From: Fulvivirga maritima
GTDB lineage: Bacteria; Bacteroidota; Bacteroidia; Cytophagales; Cyclobacteriaceae
NCBI RefSeq assembly: GCF_021389955.1
Contig: NZ_CP089980.1
Span: 62,001-126,000 of the forward strand
DNA: 64,000 nucleotides
Reading direction: 5' to 3'
A program made the position numbers and the translations under genes. This document shows, piece by piece, positions 17,932 through 26,178 of this stretch; the stretch's first letter is position 1; every line of letters begins with the position of its first letter. Below the pieces are notes generated by a model. The model made no database searches, was not told where the DNA came from, and saw nothing but the letters and a program-made list of their open reading frames with translations.

Positions 17932-18322
17932 TCAGCTTTAACAAGCTACCTTTAAAAGGTAAATTTTAAGTCACATTGGTACTTGAAATCTTCAGTATTA
18001 AAAGTAGGGAGATATTTCAAGTGCTTTAATGTGACTTTACTCCATGTTAGAAAAACTAGGTCAATCTTAGCAATGATAACCTACCCCACCTGGTAATCAT
18101 GAAGATGATATGAAGAAGTAATTTTGATATTATGGAAATCAGACTGCTCTGGACAGCAGAAGCAAGTTCGAGATTGCTTCACTACACTTCATTAAGTTCG
18201 CAATAACCAGTTTTCTTTGGTCAGTTACGATCTTGCAGTACCGTGGTGAGGTAAAAGGGATTGAAAAGCAGGCTTTTCTCAAGTCCTTAGTGGCAGTTCA
18301 ATGAGTACTCATGGCAACTGAA
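17932..18322. other. Intergenic region with imperfect inverted repeat
   Basis: This 391-base region between the SDR and a convergent AraC gene contains an imperfect inverted repeat: AAGTCACATT (17968-17977) and ACTTGAAAT (17981-17989) pair with ATTTCAAGT (18014-18022) and AATGTGACTT (18028-18037). It may act as a terminator. The rest has an open stretch of about 60 codons ending QYRGEVKGIEKQAFLKSL at 18302, which I do not recognise and do not call a gene. Confidence 0.4.
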
Positions 18323-19237
18323 CTAATTAAATGATTTTCTAAACTCCAGAGGGGTTTGGTTAGTATTTTTCTTAAATAATTTACTGAATGATTGAGGACG
18401 CTCAAAGCCTAGCTCGTAAGCAATCTCACTCACAGTCAGATTAGTAACGGTAAGTTTTTCTTTGGCCTTCTCTATAATTTTATTTTGTATATGCTGCTGC
18501 GTATTCTGTTTGGTATACATTCTTAAAACACTACCCAGATAATTAGCTGAGATATTAAGTTCTGAGGCAATCATGTTAACAGAAGGAATACCATTTTGTA
18601 CTGATATATCTTTATCAAAGTAACCAGACAACACCTGTTCAAACCTGGCGACTAACTCCACATTTTTTTTCTTACGAGTTATAAATTGGCGTTCATAAAA
18701 TCGCTCAGAATAGATCAGCAACATTTCCAATTGTGCCACAATCAGCTCCTGACTAAAACGATCTATATTAGATTGATATTCCCGTTCTATATTCTTAAGA
18801 ATCTCTACAATAACTGCCTCCTCCTTCTCAGAGAGGAACAGTGCCTCATAAGCGGCATATTGAAAGAAATCATATGACTTTATTTTCTTAGCCAAAACAG
18901 TACCGAAGAGAAAATCAGGGTGAATAAGTAACAACCATCCGGATGGCTCAACCTTCACTTTAGGGTTCATCTCAATTTTGAGAAACTGCAATGGTGATAC
19001 AAAAGTGAGCACCCCAGCATCAAAATCATAAGATTGCTGCCCGTAATTGAATTTGGCATTAACATTTCGCTTCAACCCTATTGAGTAAAAACTTTGTATC
19101 CACTGTAGTTCATGATCATTAACAGGGTATTTCACCTTACTATAATCTATTAGACTAATTAATGGATGCTCAGCCGCTGGCAGGTTACAGAAATGATGAA
19201 ATTCAGATATTGAGTTGAAACGAAATGCCTTTTCCAT
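18323..19237 (-). CDS. AraC-family transcriptional regulator (paralogue of 10233-11159)
   Basis: The 304-residue protein shares long stretches with the AraC protein at 10233: SISEFH, EHPLISLIDY, GWLLLIHPDF, YDFFQYAAYEALFLSE and ERQFITRKK. The C-terminal HTH domain contains VSEIAYELGFERPQSFSKLF. It is downstream of the Atu4866-domain gene (19256-19510) and the SDR (19543-20286) on the same strand, with gaps of 18 and 32 bases, so the three form an operon with the regulator last. Confidence 0.88.
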   Translation of the reverse strand: MEKAFRFNSISEFHHFCNLPAAEHPLISLIDYSKVKYPVNDHELQWIQSFYSIGLKRNVNAKFNYGQQSYDFDAGVLTFVSPLQFLKIEMNPKVKVEPSGWLLLIHPDFLFGTVLAKKIKSYDFFQYAAYEALFLSEKEEAVIVEILKNIEREYQSNIDRFSQELIVAQLEMLLIYSERFYERQFITRKKKNVELVARFEQVLSGYFDKDISVQNGIPSVNMIASELNISANYLGSVLRMYTKQNTQQHIQNKIIEKAKEKLTVTNLTVSEIAYELGFERPQSFSKLFKKNTNQTPLEFRKSFN

Positions 19238-19255
19238 AAATACTAATTCATAAAT

Positions 19256-19510
19256 TTAAAGCTCTTTGTAGAAGATCATACCTCCATGGTATAATATTCC
19301 ATTTTTAAACTCGCCATCAGCAGTAAAGCCAGTGTCATCTTTATAATCGATGTGATTCCCCGTTACTCTATAACTTCCCTGATAAGCACTTTTTCTAGAG
19401 CCACGAGCTTCATCGTATCTCATTGTTTGCAACAGTTCATGACGAATATGCCCATCTTCAGTTACCCACATACCTAAATACTCCTTGGTTTCTTCTATTG
19501 TTTTTTCCAT
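19256..19510 (-). CDS. Atu4866-domain protein
   Basis: The protein has about 84 residues and matches the Atu4866 family across its length: YLGMWVTEDGHIRHELL, RYDEARGSRKSAYQGSYRV, GNHIDYKDDTGFTADG. The family adopts a streptavidin-like beta-barrel fold; its ligand is unknown. The start MEKTIEETKEY is chosen over an upstream in-frame codon because family members begin there. It sits between an SDR and an AraC gene in one operon, an association common in proteobacteria as well, so it may bind the SDR substrate or product. Confidence 0.85.
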   Translation of the reverse strand: MEKTIEETKEYLGMWVTEDGHIRHELLQTMRYDEARGSRKSAYQGSYRVTGNHIDYKDDTGFTADGEFKNGILYHGGMIFYKEL

Positions 19511-19542
19511 TGACTTTAATTTTCTTGAAATCAAGCTTCAAC

Positions 19543-20286
19543 TTAATATGCTTTTTGAGCCGTAGGTCTCACCACCAATTCATTTACATCTACATCAGTG
19601 GGTTGAGCTATGGCAAAGGCAACGGCTTTAGCTATGGCCAAACCTGGAATAGTATCTTTTCGGAACGATTCAATCGCCATTTTCTTTAATTCCGGATCTG
19701 ATATCGTATTGGGTAGCTCTGATTCTGTAGCTCCCGGTGCCACTAAAGCCACACGTATATTTCTACTAACTTCTTGCCTAAGACCATCTGAAATGGCTCT
19801 TACCGCAAACTTAGTAGCACTATAAACTGTAGAAGTAGGCCCTACCCATCGATCACCTACAGAAGTGATATTGACAAACTGCCCACTGTCTTTTGATTCA
19901 AATACAGGAAGTGCCGCTGCAATACCATGCAAGACACCTTTTACATTTACATCTATCATCTGGTGCCATTCTGCTATTTTGTAATTATTGATCATAGATA
20001 AGGGCATAAGTCCGGCATTGTTAACAAATACATCTAACGTGTCGTACTTGTCAATAGCATATTCTACAAATGCCTTTACATTATCGGGTTGAGTCACATC
20101 CAAACTAGTATAAACTGCCTCCCCGCCATTTTCCAGGATCGAATTAGCAATTACCTCCAGCTTTGCAGTTCTTCTTGCTCCTAATACCACTTTAGCCCCT
20201 AAGGAAGCTAAATGCCTGGCAATTGCCTCACCTATACCACTGCTAGCTCCTGTAATAGCTACTACTTTACCTTTTACATTTTCCAT
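19543..20286 (-). CDS. SDR family oxidoreductase
   Basis: The 247-residue classical SDR has TGASSGIG (12-19), NNAG (89-92), ITS (140-142) and YSATK (Tyr155, Lys159). The middle section QFVNITSVGDRWVGPTSTVY resembles the YdfG/clavulanate-dehydrogenase-like group of SDRs. It is the first gene of the SDR-Atu4866-AraC operon. The LGARR loop after the second strand suggests NADP(H) binding. The substrate is unknown. Confidence 0.87.
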   Translation of the reverse strand: MENVKGKVVAITGASSGIGEAIARHLASLGAKVVLGARRTAKLEVIANSILENGGEAVYTSLDVTQPDNVKAFVEYAIDKYDTLDVFVNNAGLMPLSMINNYKIAEWHQMIDVNVKGVLHGIAAALPVFESKDSGQFVNITSVGDRWVGPTSTVYSATKFAVRAISDGLRQEVSRNIRVALVAPGATESELPNTISDPELKKMAIESFRKDTIPGLAIAKAVAFAIAQPTDVDVNELVVRPTAQKAY

Positions 20287-20591
20287 CTTTTATTGATTTT
20301 TTGTTAAAAATGATAATGCAAAAGTGAGGGAAGGTAGAATCAAAAGAGTCGCTCAATCCGTGTTGGATGTATCCAAATCGTGAATGACAGTAAATTACGG
20401 GACTTTAAGGAAACGAATTTCGAAATATAAACAGTCGCAAGGCTACAGCTTCTAAAAGCAACCATATATTTGAAAAGCCTATGCTAATTAAGTATATGGA
20501 TGTCTCCTTTAGTACATGACTCCGGATTTTTTGAGTTAGTTTCTGATAAAAAGTTTTATTACCAAAGAAGTGATTAGTCATAACTCTATCA

Positions 20592-20706
20592 CGTCATCCC
20601 GGCCGCAACGAAGTGAAGAGCCGGGGTCTCGCTGTTCTGATAACACTAACCGAACAGTGAGATTCCTTATATCATTGCGCTATGCTCCATGATTCAGGAA
20701 TGACGG
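20592..20706. repeat. REP/MITE-like palindromic intergenic element
   Basis: The element begins CGTCATCCCGGCCGCAACG and ends with GGAATGACGG, which are imperfect inverted ends, and contains GAGCCGGGGTCTC and an internal GAGATTCC. Elements of this kind with GTCATCCC and GGGATGAC-like ends are scattered in many bacterial genomes. It carries no gene and lies in the spacer before two small membrane-protein genes. Confidence 0.6.
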
Positions 20707-20913
20707 CTTTTATTTGCTAATTAGTGTGTGTGACCTGCTTTTCACAACTGAATCATAGCAGGTGCTACGATCCATATATTGCTTGAGCATCCGCTCAAAT
20801 TCTTTTCTTTATGTAGAAACACGTATTCATGAAATACTGCCTGTGTAGTGTAGCCTTAGCCATTAACTTATCTTATTCCAACAAAACACCATGCAGAGCA
20901 TGGCGGGAACGAA

Positions 20914-20935
20914 GCACAAACGGACACTTGCCACA
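20914..20935 (+). repeat. Direct repeat copy 1 (GCACAA..GGACACTTGC)
   Basis: This 22-base sequence matches 21582-21603 at 18 positions. The two copies flank the two small membrane-protein genes at 21015-21580. Confidence 0.5.
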
Positions 20936-21014
20936 AAATAAAACTCAGACAGCCCTCATAGGACTGAAGTTTGCAGCAAAATTTAATGTAAAAAATACTT
21001 TAAAGTAAAAACTA

Positions 21015-21227
21015 ATGAGCCAAGTCGAATCAAACACCTCATCTGTAAAAAATGCTGCAAAAGGATTCTTTCAGTCCTTTCGTGAATTAACCACTTGGAA
21101 GCCAGGAGATAGTTTCTTAACTAAAACAGGGAAAGTGCTCCTACATATTGTGGGTATTTTCCTTCTCATTGCCCTAAGCCCTGTCCTTTTATTTTCTCTT
21201 ATTGTGGCCTTTTTAATAGCATTATGA
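21015..21227 (+). CDS. Small membrane protein of unknown function
   Basis: The 70-residue protein has a polar N-terminus and one strong C-terminal transmembrane segment (about 45-70, LLHIVGIFLLIALSPVLLFS). Its stop overlaps the next start (ATGA at 21224-21227), which shows translational coupling. I do not recognise the family. Both genes lie between the two copies of a direct repeat. Confidence 0.6.
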   Translation: MSQVESNTSSVKNAAKGFFQSFRELTTWKPGDSFLTKTGKVLLHIVGIFLLIALSPVLLFSLIVAFLIAL

Positions 21228-21580
21228 TCAAGAGATTTCTCCATTATAGCTTTTTGGTGCCACTTGTAATCTTTTTAAGTCATCAGTTGCTCGAGGGCAT
21301 TTTTAAAATTAGCGTCCCCTTCATTGATTATTACGTGGATCCATTTTGCATGAGTGCACTCGCCCTACACCTACTGGCGGCAGAACGATATTGGTTTTTC
21401 GATCAATATATGCATACCATTGACATCATTATTACCACTGCTTTTTTAGCAATCGTATCCGAGGCATTATTTCCTTATCTGTCAGATCGATTCGTGGCAG
21501 ACGTTTTAGATGTATTAGCTATTATTCTTGGTTCTTTATGGTATGTAATAACCAGACCACATTCTCATATGCCCGAATAA
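21224..21580 (+). CDS. Multi-spanning membrane protein of unknown function
   Basis: The 118-residue protein has about four membrane segments. The pattern (LVPLVIFLSHQLLE, then PFIDYYVDPFCMSALAL, then ISEALFPYLSDRF) is reminiscent of small Bacteroidota proteins annotated as magnesium-citrate transporter-like, but this naming is weak. It overlaps the upstream gene by 4 bases and is the second gene of a two-gene unit. Confidence 0.6.
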   Translation: MIKRFLHYSFLVPLVIFLSHQLLEGIFKISVPFIDYYVDPFCMSALALHLLAAERYWFFDQYMHTIDIIITTAFLAIVSEALFPYLSDRFVADVLDVLAIILGSLWYVITRPHSHMPE

Positions 21581-21581
21581 G

Positions 21582-21603
21582 GCACAAGTGGACACTTGCG
21601 CCA
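21582..21603 (+). repeat. Direct repeat copy 2 with perfect core palindrome
   Basis: This copy contains the perfect palindrome CAAGTG-GA-CACTTG inside GGCACAAG...CTTGCGCC. It starts 2 bases after the stop codon of the membrane protein gene and could also act as a terminator. Confidence 0.5.
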
Positions 21604-21779
21604 GGTTTTATAAATCTTGGAACAGTTTAGGGTTTCAGTTTCATGTCCACCAAAAACCAAATTAGGTTTGCAGTTTAAGGCAATCTCTCAAAAGAAGGGG
21701 ACAAGTTTCACACTCTATTTCACATTATTGATTTTTCAAATAATTGTACTCCTCCCTTTAATATCAATAACCTAATATA

Positions 21780-22343
21780 TCACTTCACCACAATCCCATA
21801 TTTAAATAGCAGTCCGGCTAGTTCTGATTGAGAGAATTGTGCTTTTTTCAGTCTGTTATTTTCGGGGTCTATCAAAAAATTGAAGGAGGTGCTTAAGTCG
21901 GCCTTTTCCAGGTTAGTTCTGTCAAAAGTGGCTCCGGCGAAGTCACATTCATAAAAAAGGCTTTCTGACATGTCTGCTTCTACCAGGTCTACCTCGTACA
22001 TAGAACAGCGTATCAGCCGGGTTTTCTTCAGGGACTTTTTATAAAAAGAGGAGAAATTTAAAATACAATCTTCAAAGGCCACTTCAAAAAGGAAGTCATT
22101 ACACTCATCAAAGTGTGCTCCTATAAGCTTGCAGTTTTTAAACCGCACTTCGCGCATGGCACTATCAGTAATTTTTATGTTGCTCAGGTCACAACCGTCA
22201 AATTCACAATCTACAAAGGTAATTCTACTCAGATCAGCTCCTGCAAATGAACACTGATGGAAACTACACTCTTCATATTCTATGGCTTCAAGGCCTGCAG
22301 TAAAATCTTCCTTATTAAAACTCTCCTCTTGAATGGTATTCAT
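21780..22343 (-). CDS. Pentapeptide-repeat protein, Qnr/McbG-like
   Basis: The 187-residue protein is built of pentapeptide repeats with the central Phe/Leu pattern: CSFHQCSFAGADLSRITFVDC, then CEFDGCDLSN and similar units throughout. The C-terminal segment SFNFLIDPENNRLKKAQFS and the final hydrophobic helix resemble the capping region of Qnr-type proteins that bind DNA gyrase by mimicking DNA. It is 29 bases downstream of an AraC gene with a GyrI-like domain, which supports a gyrase link. Protection from quinolones or a natural gyrase toxin is an inference. Confidence 0.78.
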   Translation of the reverse strand: MNTIQEESFNKEDFTAGLEAIEYEECSFHQCSFAGADLSRITFVDCEFDGCDLSNIKITDSAMREVRFKNCKLIGAHFDECNDFLFEVAFEDCILNFSSFYKKSLKKTRLIRCSMYEVDLVEADMSESLFYECDFAGATFDRTNLEKADLSTSFNFLIDPENNRLKKAQFSQSELAGLLFKYGIVVK

Positions 22344-22372
22344 TTATATCTATTACTTATTGTATATTATGC

Positions 22373-23284
22373 TTACTTCACAAAAACACATAGCTCCAGC
22401 AAGCATTTTCGCTCCGGATGCTCCTGCCAGTTACTATGATAAATTTCAAAACACGGTCTTTCTGCCACCTGATAGTCATTGGCATTAAGCCACATAAACA
22501 TGCTGGTCCAGGCTTTTTCCAATTCATCTACTACCAGCTCCAACTTAGCTACCATGCATTTCCCGCCATCAAAATCCATTTTGAGCACCTCTCCTTCCTG
22601 TTCTATTTCCTCATTCAAAGTAATAGCCGCACTAAACCGGGCATTTTCTGCAGGAGTAATTTTCAAACTATCATGATATATCAGCATCAGTTTAGTGCTG
22701 GGAAAATCCAGCACGTTTCGTTTATCTGCCCATGATAAAAGCTTGCTAAAACTATCGCCTATATTATTACAATCACCAATATGACTAACATAAGCCAATA
22801 GCTCTTTTTCTCTATCCAGCAGCCGTATGTCGGCCGCATTAATAAACCATTCTAATTGTTCTTCCATACGGTAAAGGTAAGCTTCAAAAGAAAGTGGCTC
22901 TTGTCCGATCTTGCTATGATCTATTTTGGCATATCTATCCGGACTGGCCTCTCTAAACTGGGAGGGACTCGCACCATAATGTTTTTTAAAAGCCTTAGAA
23001 AAGGCAGCATTATCAGCAAAGCCCACCTCATAAGCAATATCCGTGATAGAAGTATGAGATCGCATGAGTAGAGCGGCAGCTTTCTCCATTCGGCGTCGCT
23101 TTACATAGATCAAAAAAGGCTCCTGGATGAGTGCTTTGAATATGCGGTGGAAATGAAAAGGAGAATAGTATGCCTGGGCGGCCACCTCATCAAGCGTCAG
23201 TGATGCTGATAAATGATCATCAATAAACTGGAGGGCTTTTGAAAGGCGCGAAAGGTACTGATTTATCTGATCATGCTGCTTCAC
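22373..23284 (-). CDS. AraC-family regulator with GyrI-like ligand-binding domain
   Basis: The 303-residue protein has an N-terminal AraC domain (about 8-110, with TSITDIAYEVGFADNAAFSKAF) and a C-terminal GyrI-like (SOUL/BmrR-type) domain (about 145-302, with AYVSHIGDCNNIGDSFSKLLSW and a C-terminal CLLELCVFVK). The order is HTH first, as in Rob, Sox/MarA-type sensors and PqrA. Such domains bind hydrophobic compounds. It is upstream of the Qnr-like gene in the same operon and probably controls it. Confidence 0.86.
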   Translation of the reverse strand: MKQHDQINQYLSRLSKALQFIDDHLSASLTLDEVAAQAYYSPFHFHRIFKALIQEPFLIYVKRRRMEKAAALLMRSHTSITDIAYEVGFADNAAFSKAFKKHYGASPSQFREASPDRYAKIDHSKIGQEPLSFEAYLYRMEEQLEWFINAADIRLLDREKELLAYVSHIGDCNNIGDSFSKLLSWADKRNVLDFPSTKLMLIYHDSLKITPAENARFSAAITLNEEIEQEGEVLKMDFDGGKCMVAKLELVVDELEKAWTSMFMWLNANDYQVAERPCFEIYHSNWQEHPERKCLLELCVFVK

Positions 23285-23297
23285 GCCTTTAAATTAT

Positions 23298-23342
23298 AAT
23301 TTAGTTTCAAGGGAGACAAACGGTCTCCCTTGAAACTAAATT
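23298..23342. terminator. Perfect 20-bp inverted repeat, strong terminator
   Basis: The arms AATTTAGTTTCAAGGGAGAC (23298-23317) and its complement (23323-23342) pair perfectly over 20 bp with a 5-nt loop. It lies 10 bases after the permease stop on the minus strand, so it most likely ends the permease transcript and insulates the AraC gene. Confidence 0.75.
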
Positions 23343-23352
23343 CTTTGTTAGC

Positions 23353-25722
23353 CTATTCACTCCTCAACGACTTCACCGGATTAGACCGGGCGGCTCCCCA
23401 GGCCTGATTAGCCACAATGATAACGGCAAAAGAAAGGGCTATAAAGCCTGTAAGCGGAAATACCCACCAGTCGATATTGGTACGAATAGGGTATCGGTCT
23501 AAGTATGAGTTAAGAAGCCACCAGGCCAGCGGAGCCGAAATTATAAATGAAATAATTACCAACCTGGAAAATTCACTTGAAATAAGTGCCACCAAACTGC
23601 CTACCGAAGCCCCAAGCACTTTTCTTATGCCTATTTCTTTAGTGCGTTGCTCAGCTGTGAAGCTTGCCAGGCCAAACAGTCCTAAACCAGTTATAATAAT
23701 GGCCAGAATAGCAAATATGCCAGCTAACCGACTGGTAAGATTAATAGTGGTGAATTTCTTAGCAAAGTCTTCATCTACAAACCGATATTCGAACGGATAG
23801 GCAGGGTTATGTTTCTCAAACACACCCTGCACCTGAGCTACAGCGGCCTTTATGTCATCTGTTTTGCTCAGCCTTACGGTAACCAAATTATTACTCCAGT
23901 CCTGATCTATAATAATAAACATCGGCTTTATTGGGGCGTAAGGAGAGCCCATCAAGGTGTTATCTACCACGCCTATCAAGTTTCGTTTATCACCCCAAAG
24001 ATCCAGCTGAGTGCCGATAGGTTCTTCCAGTTCCATGAGATCTAATGCTGCTTTATTAATTACTATTGCCGATGAATCACTTTTAAAATCTTCAGAAAAA
24101 TCCCGCCCTTCAAGCACTTCTATCCCCATGGTTTTGGTATAATCATACCCAGCCGCAATGGTGGTAAAAATCACTTTTAAATCCTCTGGCTTTCCGGGCC
24201 AGCTCATAAAGTTGTTAGAATTAATAGATGTAATGGAGCTATTGGACTTGGTTACCGACTCTACCACCCCAGAACTTAGTAATTCCAATTTCAAAGGCCT
24301 AAAGTTTTTAATCATCTCATTATTCATAGGTATGGATAGTAAATTCTCCTGATCATACCCCAAGTCACGACTCTGCACCAATTGTATCTGTTTATAAATA
24401 ACAGCGGTGCCTATAATCAGCAAAATAGCAAAACCGAACTGCAGCGTCACCAATACTTTCCTGGGTATACTACCATTTTTACCGACCTTCACTTTTCCTT
24501 TGAGCACTTTTACAGGCTGGAAAGAAGAAAGGTAAAATGCAGGATAACTGCCTGCCACTACTCCTACTAGTAAAATAAATGCCACGGTAACCATCCAAAA
24601 TTCAGCAGAGAGATATTCAATAAACAATTGCTTTTCTACCAGCTGATTGTACAAAGGAAGTATCAGCTGAGCGAGTAAAATGGCCAGCACATATGAAATC
24701 AAGGTGATAAATATAGATTCGCCAATAAACTGAAGTACCAGCTCCACTCTGCCAGAGCCTACGCTTTTTCTCACCCCCACTTCCTTAGCTCTGCGCTCAG
24801 AACGTGCGGTGGCCAGGTTCATGAAATTAATACAGGCTATTAAAACAATAAAAACGGCTATTATGGTAAAAAGCTTCACATAATCGTTCATGCCGCCTTT
24901 AGCCACACCGTTTTCAAAATTAGAGTTGAGGCGCCAATCATCCATAGGGTGTAAAAAGAATGATCGGGGCATATCATCCTGTCCATTTTCTGTTAGCAAT
25001 GGAGCTACCGCTTCATTTGCAGCCAACTCATGCGCAGGATCATCTAGCTCCACAAAAATCTGAAACGAGTAATTTCCCCAATTGTCTTCATTGTTTCCCA
25101 CCCAGGGTTGTATCATGGCCTTAAACTTCCAGGGATATAGGTATTCAAATTCAAAGGAAGAGTTATCCGGGATGTCTTTAAGAATTCCGGTAACTTTTAA
25201 TTCATGTTCATCATCAATTCGAACGAGCTGTCCCATAGCCTCCTCATCGCCAAATAATGACTGAGCCAAAGACTCTGTTATTACTATAGAATAAGGCTCA
25301 TCAAGCACGGTAGAAGCATCACCTTTTATAAGTGGAAACTCAAACATATCCAGAAACTCCTCACTCACAGCGTATCCATCCTTATTAAAACGGGTGTCTT
25401 TCCAGCTCAGCAAGTGGGTACTCCCCCAGCCTGTAACTGCAGAGTTTACAATATTGGCCTGTCGGTTTTTAACGGCCTCATAAGTGGGCAGCGGCACCGA
25501 CCTCCAACTATTCATTTTACCATCAAATTCGGCATTAGCCCAAACCTGATATAGCCTATCATGCTTAGGAATAAACTTATCGAAAGAAGTTTCATGTTTT
25601 ACCCAGAGTAAAATAAGGATACTGCAGGCAATACCTATAGCCAGACCTGTAATGTTGATGAATGAATAAACACGATTTTTTAACAGGTTGCGAATAGTTA
25701 CTAGTAAGTAGTTTTTGAGCAT
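23353..25722 (-). CDS. ABC transporter permease, FtsX/MacB family (two permease domains)
   Basis: The 789-residue protein has an N-terminal membrane helix (about 21-43), a periplasmic MacB_PCD domain (about 45-245), a FtsX domain (about 285-410, with MNLATARSERRAKEVGVRKSVGSGR), a second periplasmic domain, and a second FtsX domain (about 670-785, with RTKEIGIRKVLGASVGSLVALIS). This is the usual layout of Bacteroidota ABC permeases that form export or efflux pumps for peptides or antibiotics. No ATPase gene is adjacent, so its partner is elsewhere. Confidence 0.88.
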   Translation of the reverse strand: MLKNYLLVTIRNLLKNRVYSFINITGLAIGIACSILILLWVKHETSFDKFIPKHDRLYQVWANAEFDGKMNSWRSVPLPTYEAVKNRQANIVNSAVTGWGSTHLLSWKDTRFNKDGYAVSEEFLDMFEFPLIKGDASTVLDEPYSIVITESLAQSLFGDEEAMGQLVRIDDEHELKVTGILKDIPDNSSFEFEYLYPWKFKAMIQPWVGNNEDNWGNYSFQIFVELDDPAHELAANEAVAPLLTENGQDDMPRSFFLHPMDDWRLNSNFENGVAKGGMNDYVKLFTIIAVFIVLIACINFMNLATARSERRAKEVGVRKSVGSGRVELVLQFIGESIFITLISYVLAILLAQLILPLYNQLVEKQLFIEYLSAEFWMVTVAFILLVGVVAGSYPAFYLSSFQPVKVLKGKVKVGKNGSIPRKVLVTLQFGFAILLIIGTAVIYKQIQLVQSRDLGYDQENLLSIPMNNEMIKNFRPLKLELLSSGVVESVTKSNSSITSINSNNFMSWPGKPEDLKVIFTTIAAGYDYTKTMGIEVLEGRDFSEDFKSDSSAIVINKAALDLMELEEPIGTQLDLWGDKRNLIGVVDNTLMGSPYAPIKPMFIIIDQDWSNNLVTVRLSKTDDIKAAVAQVQGVFEKHNPAYPFEYRFVDEDFAKKFTTINLTSRLAGIFAILAIIITGLGLFGLASFTAEQRTKEIGIRKVLGASVGSLVALISSEFSRLVIISFIISAPLAWWLLNSYLDRYPIRTNIDWWVFPLTGFIALSFAVIIVANQAWGAARSNPVKSLRSE

Positions 25723-25982
25723 GGTAATTGATTTTTAAGGTATACTCAAGATTTCCGAAATGGTGACAGTCCAACATTCAAAAAATCTTAAATCGTCCAA
25801 AAGACCAAGCCCAAAACAAAAGGTTGCATGCTGATCAGCACGAACATCCTTTTACCCTATTATGAGAATCAAAATATTGATATATAAAGATTGCGGTTTT
25901 ATTTAAAATTAGTCTAAATAGTTGCTCTTGTCTTTCATCCACCATACATTTGTCATTGTTTAGAATAAGTTTAAATAATGGT

Positions 25983-26117
25983 ATGGTTTATATAAAAATA
26001 GCTAATGAAGAAGGCATATTTATCTACGAAGTAAATCCTGAAACCTACACTGCTACCAGAGGTGCTGAAATCACATCTGCTGCAGCTGTATTCGGACTCT
26101 TTGACCTTAGACCATAA
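25983..26117 (+). CDS. Small protein, 44 residues, unknown function
   Basis: The ORF MVYIKIANEEGIFIYEVNPE... ending in GLFDLRP is too short for most gene finders. It lies in the 456-base region upstream of the DUF4198 operon, 61 bases before the next start. Its composition, with the soluble beta-like start and an Ala-rich helix, looks coding. No family is recognised. Flanking sequence 25723-25982 holds no other gene I can see. Confidence 0.4.
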   Translation: MVYIKIANEEGIFIYEVNPETYTATRGAEITSAAAVFGLFDLRP

Positions 26118-26178
26118 TTTATCTATAGCAACTATCACAACCTGTGATTAATTTCGCAGGTTGTTTTAATATTTTATA

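Larger units (their letters stand above)
20287..21014. other. Gene-free spacer rich in repeats
   Basis: This 728-base stretch has no convincing gene. It holds a REP-like element (20592-20706), a copy of a repeat that recurs after the next two genes (20914-20935), and a possible hairpin at 20942-20974 (AAACTCAG...CTGAAGTTT). The composition differs from flanking genes and the region looks like a site where mobile or repeated DNA accumulated. Confidence 0.5.

Noticed and set aside
18126-18304. ParE/RelE-type toxin remnant or other gene (MEIRLLWTAEA.. and QYRGEVKGIEK..)
   Set aside because: Two overlapping frames look weakly coding but neither matches a family convincingly and both are short.
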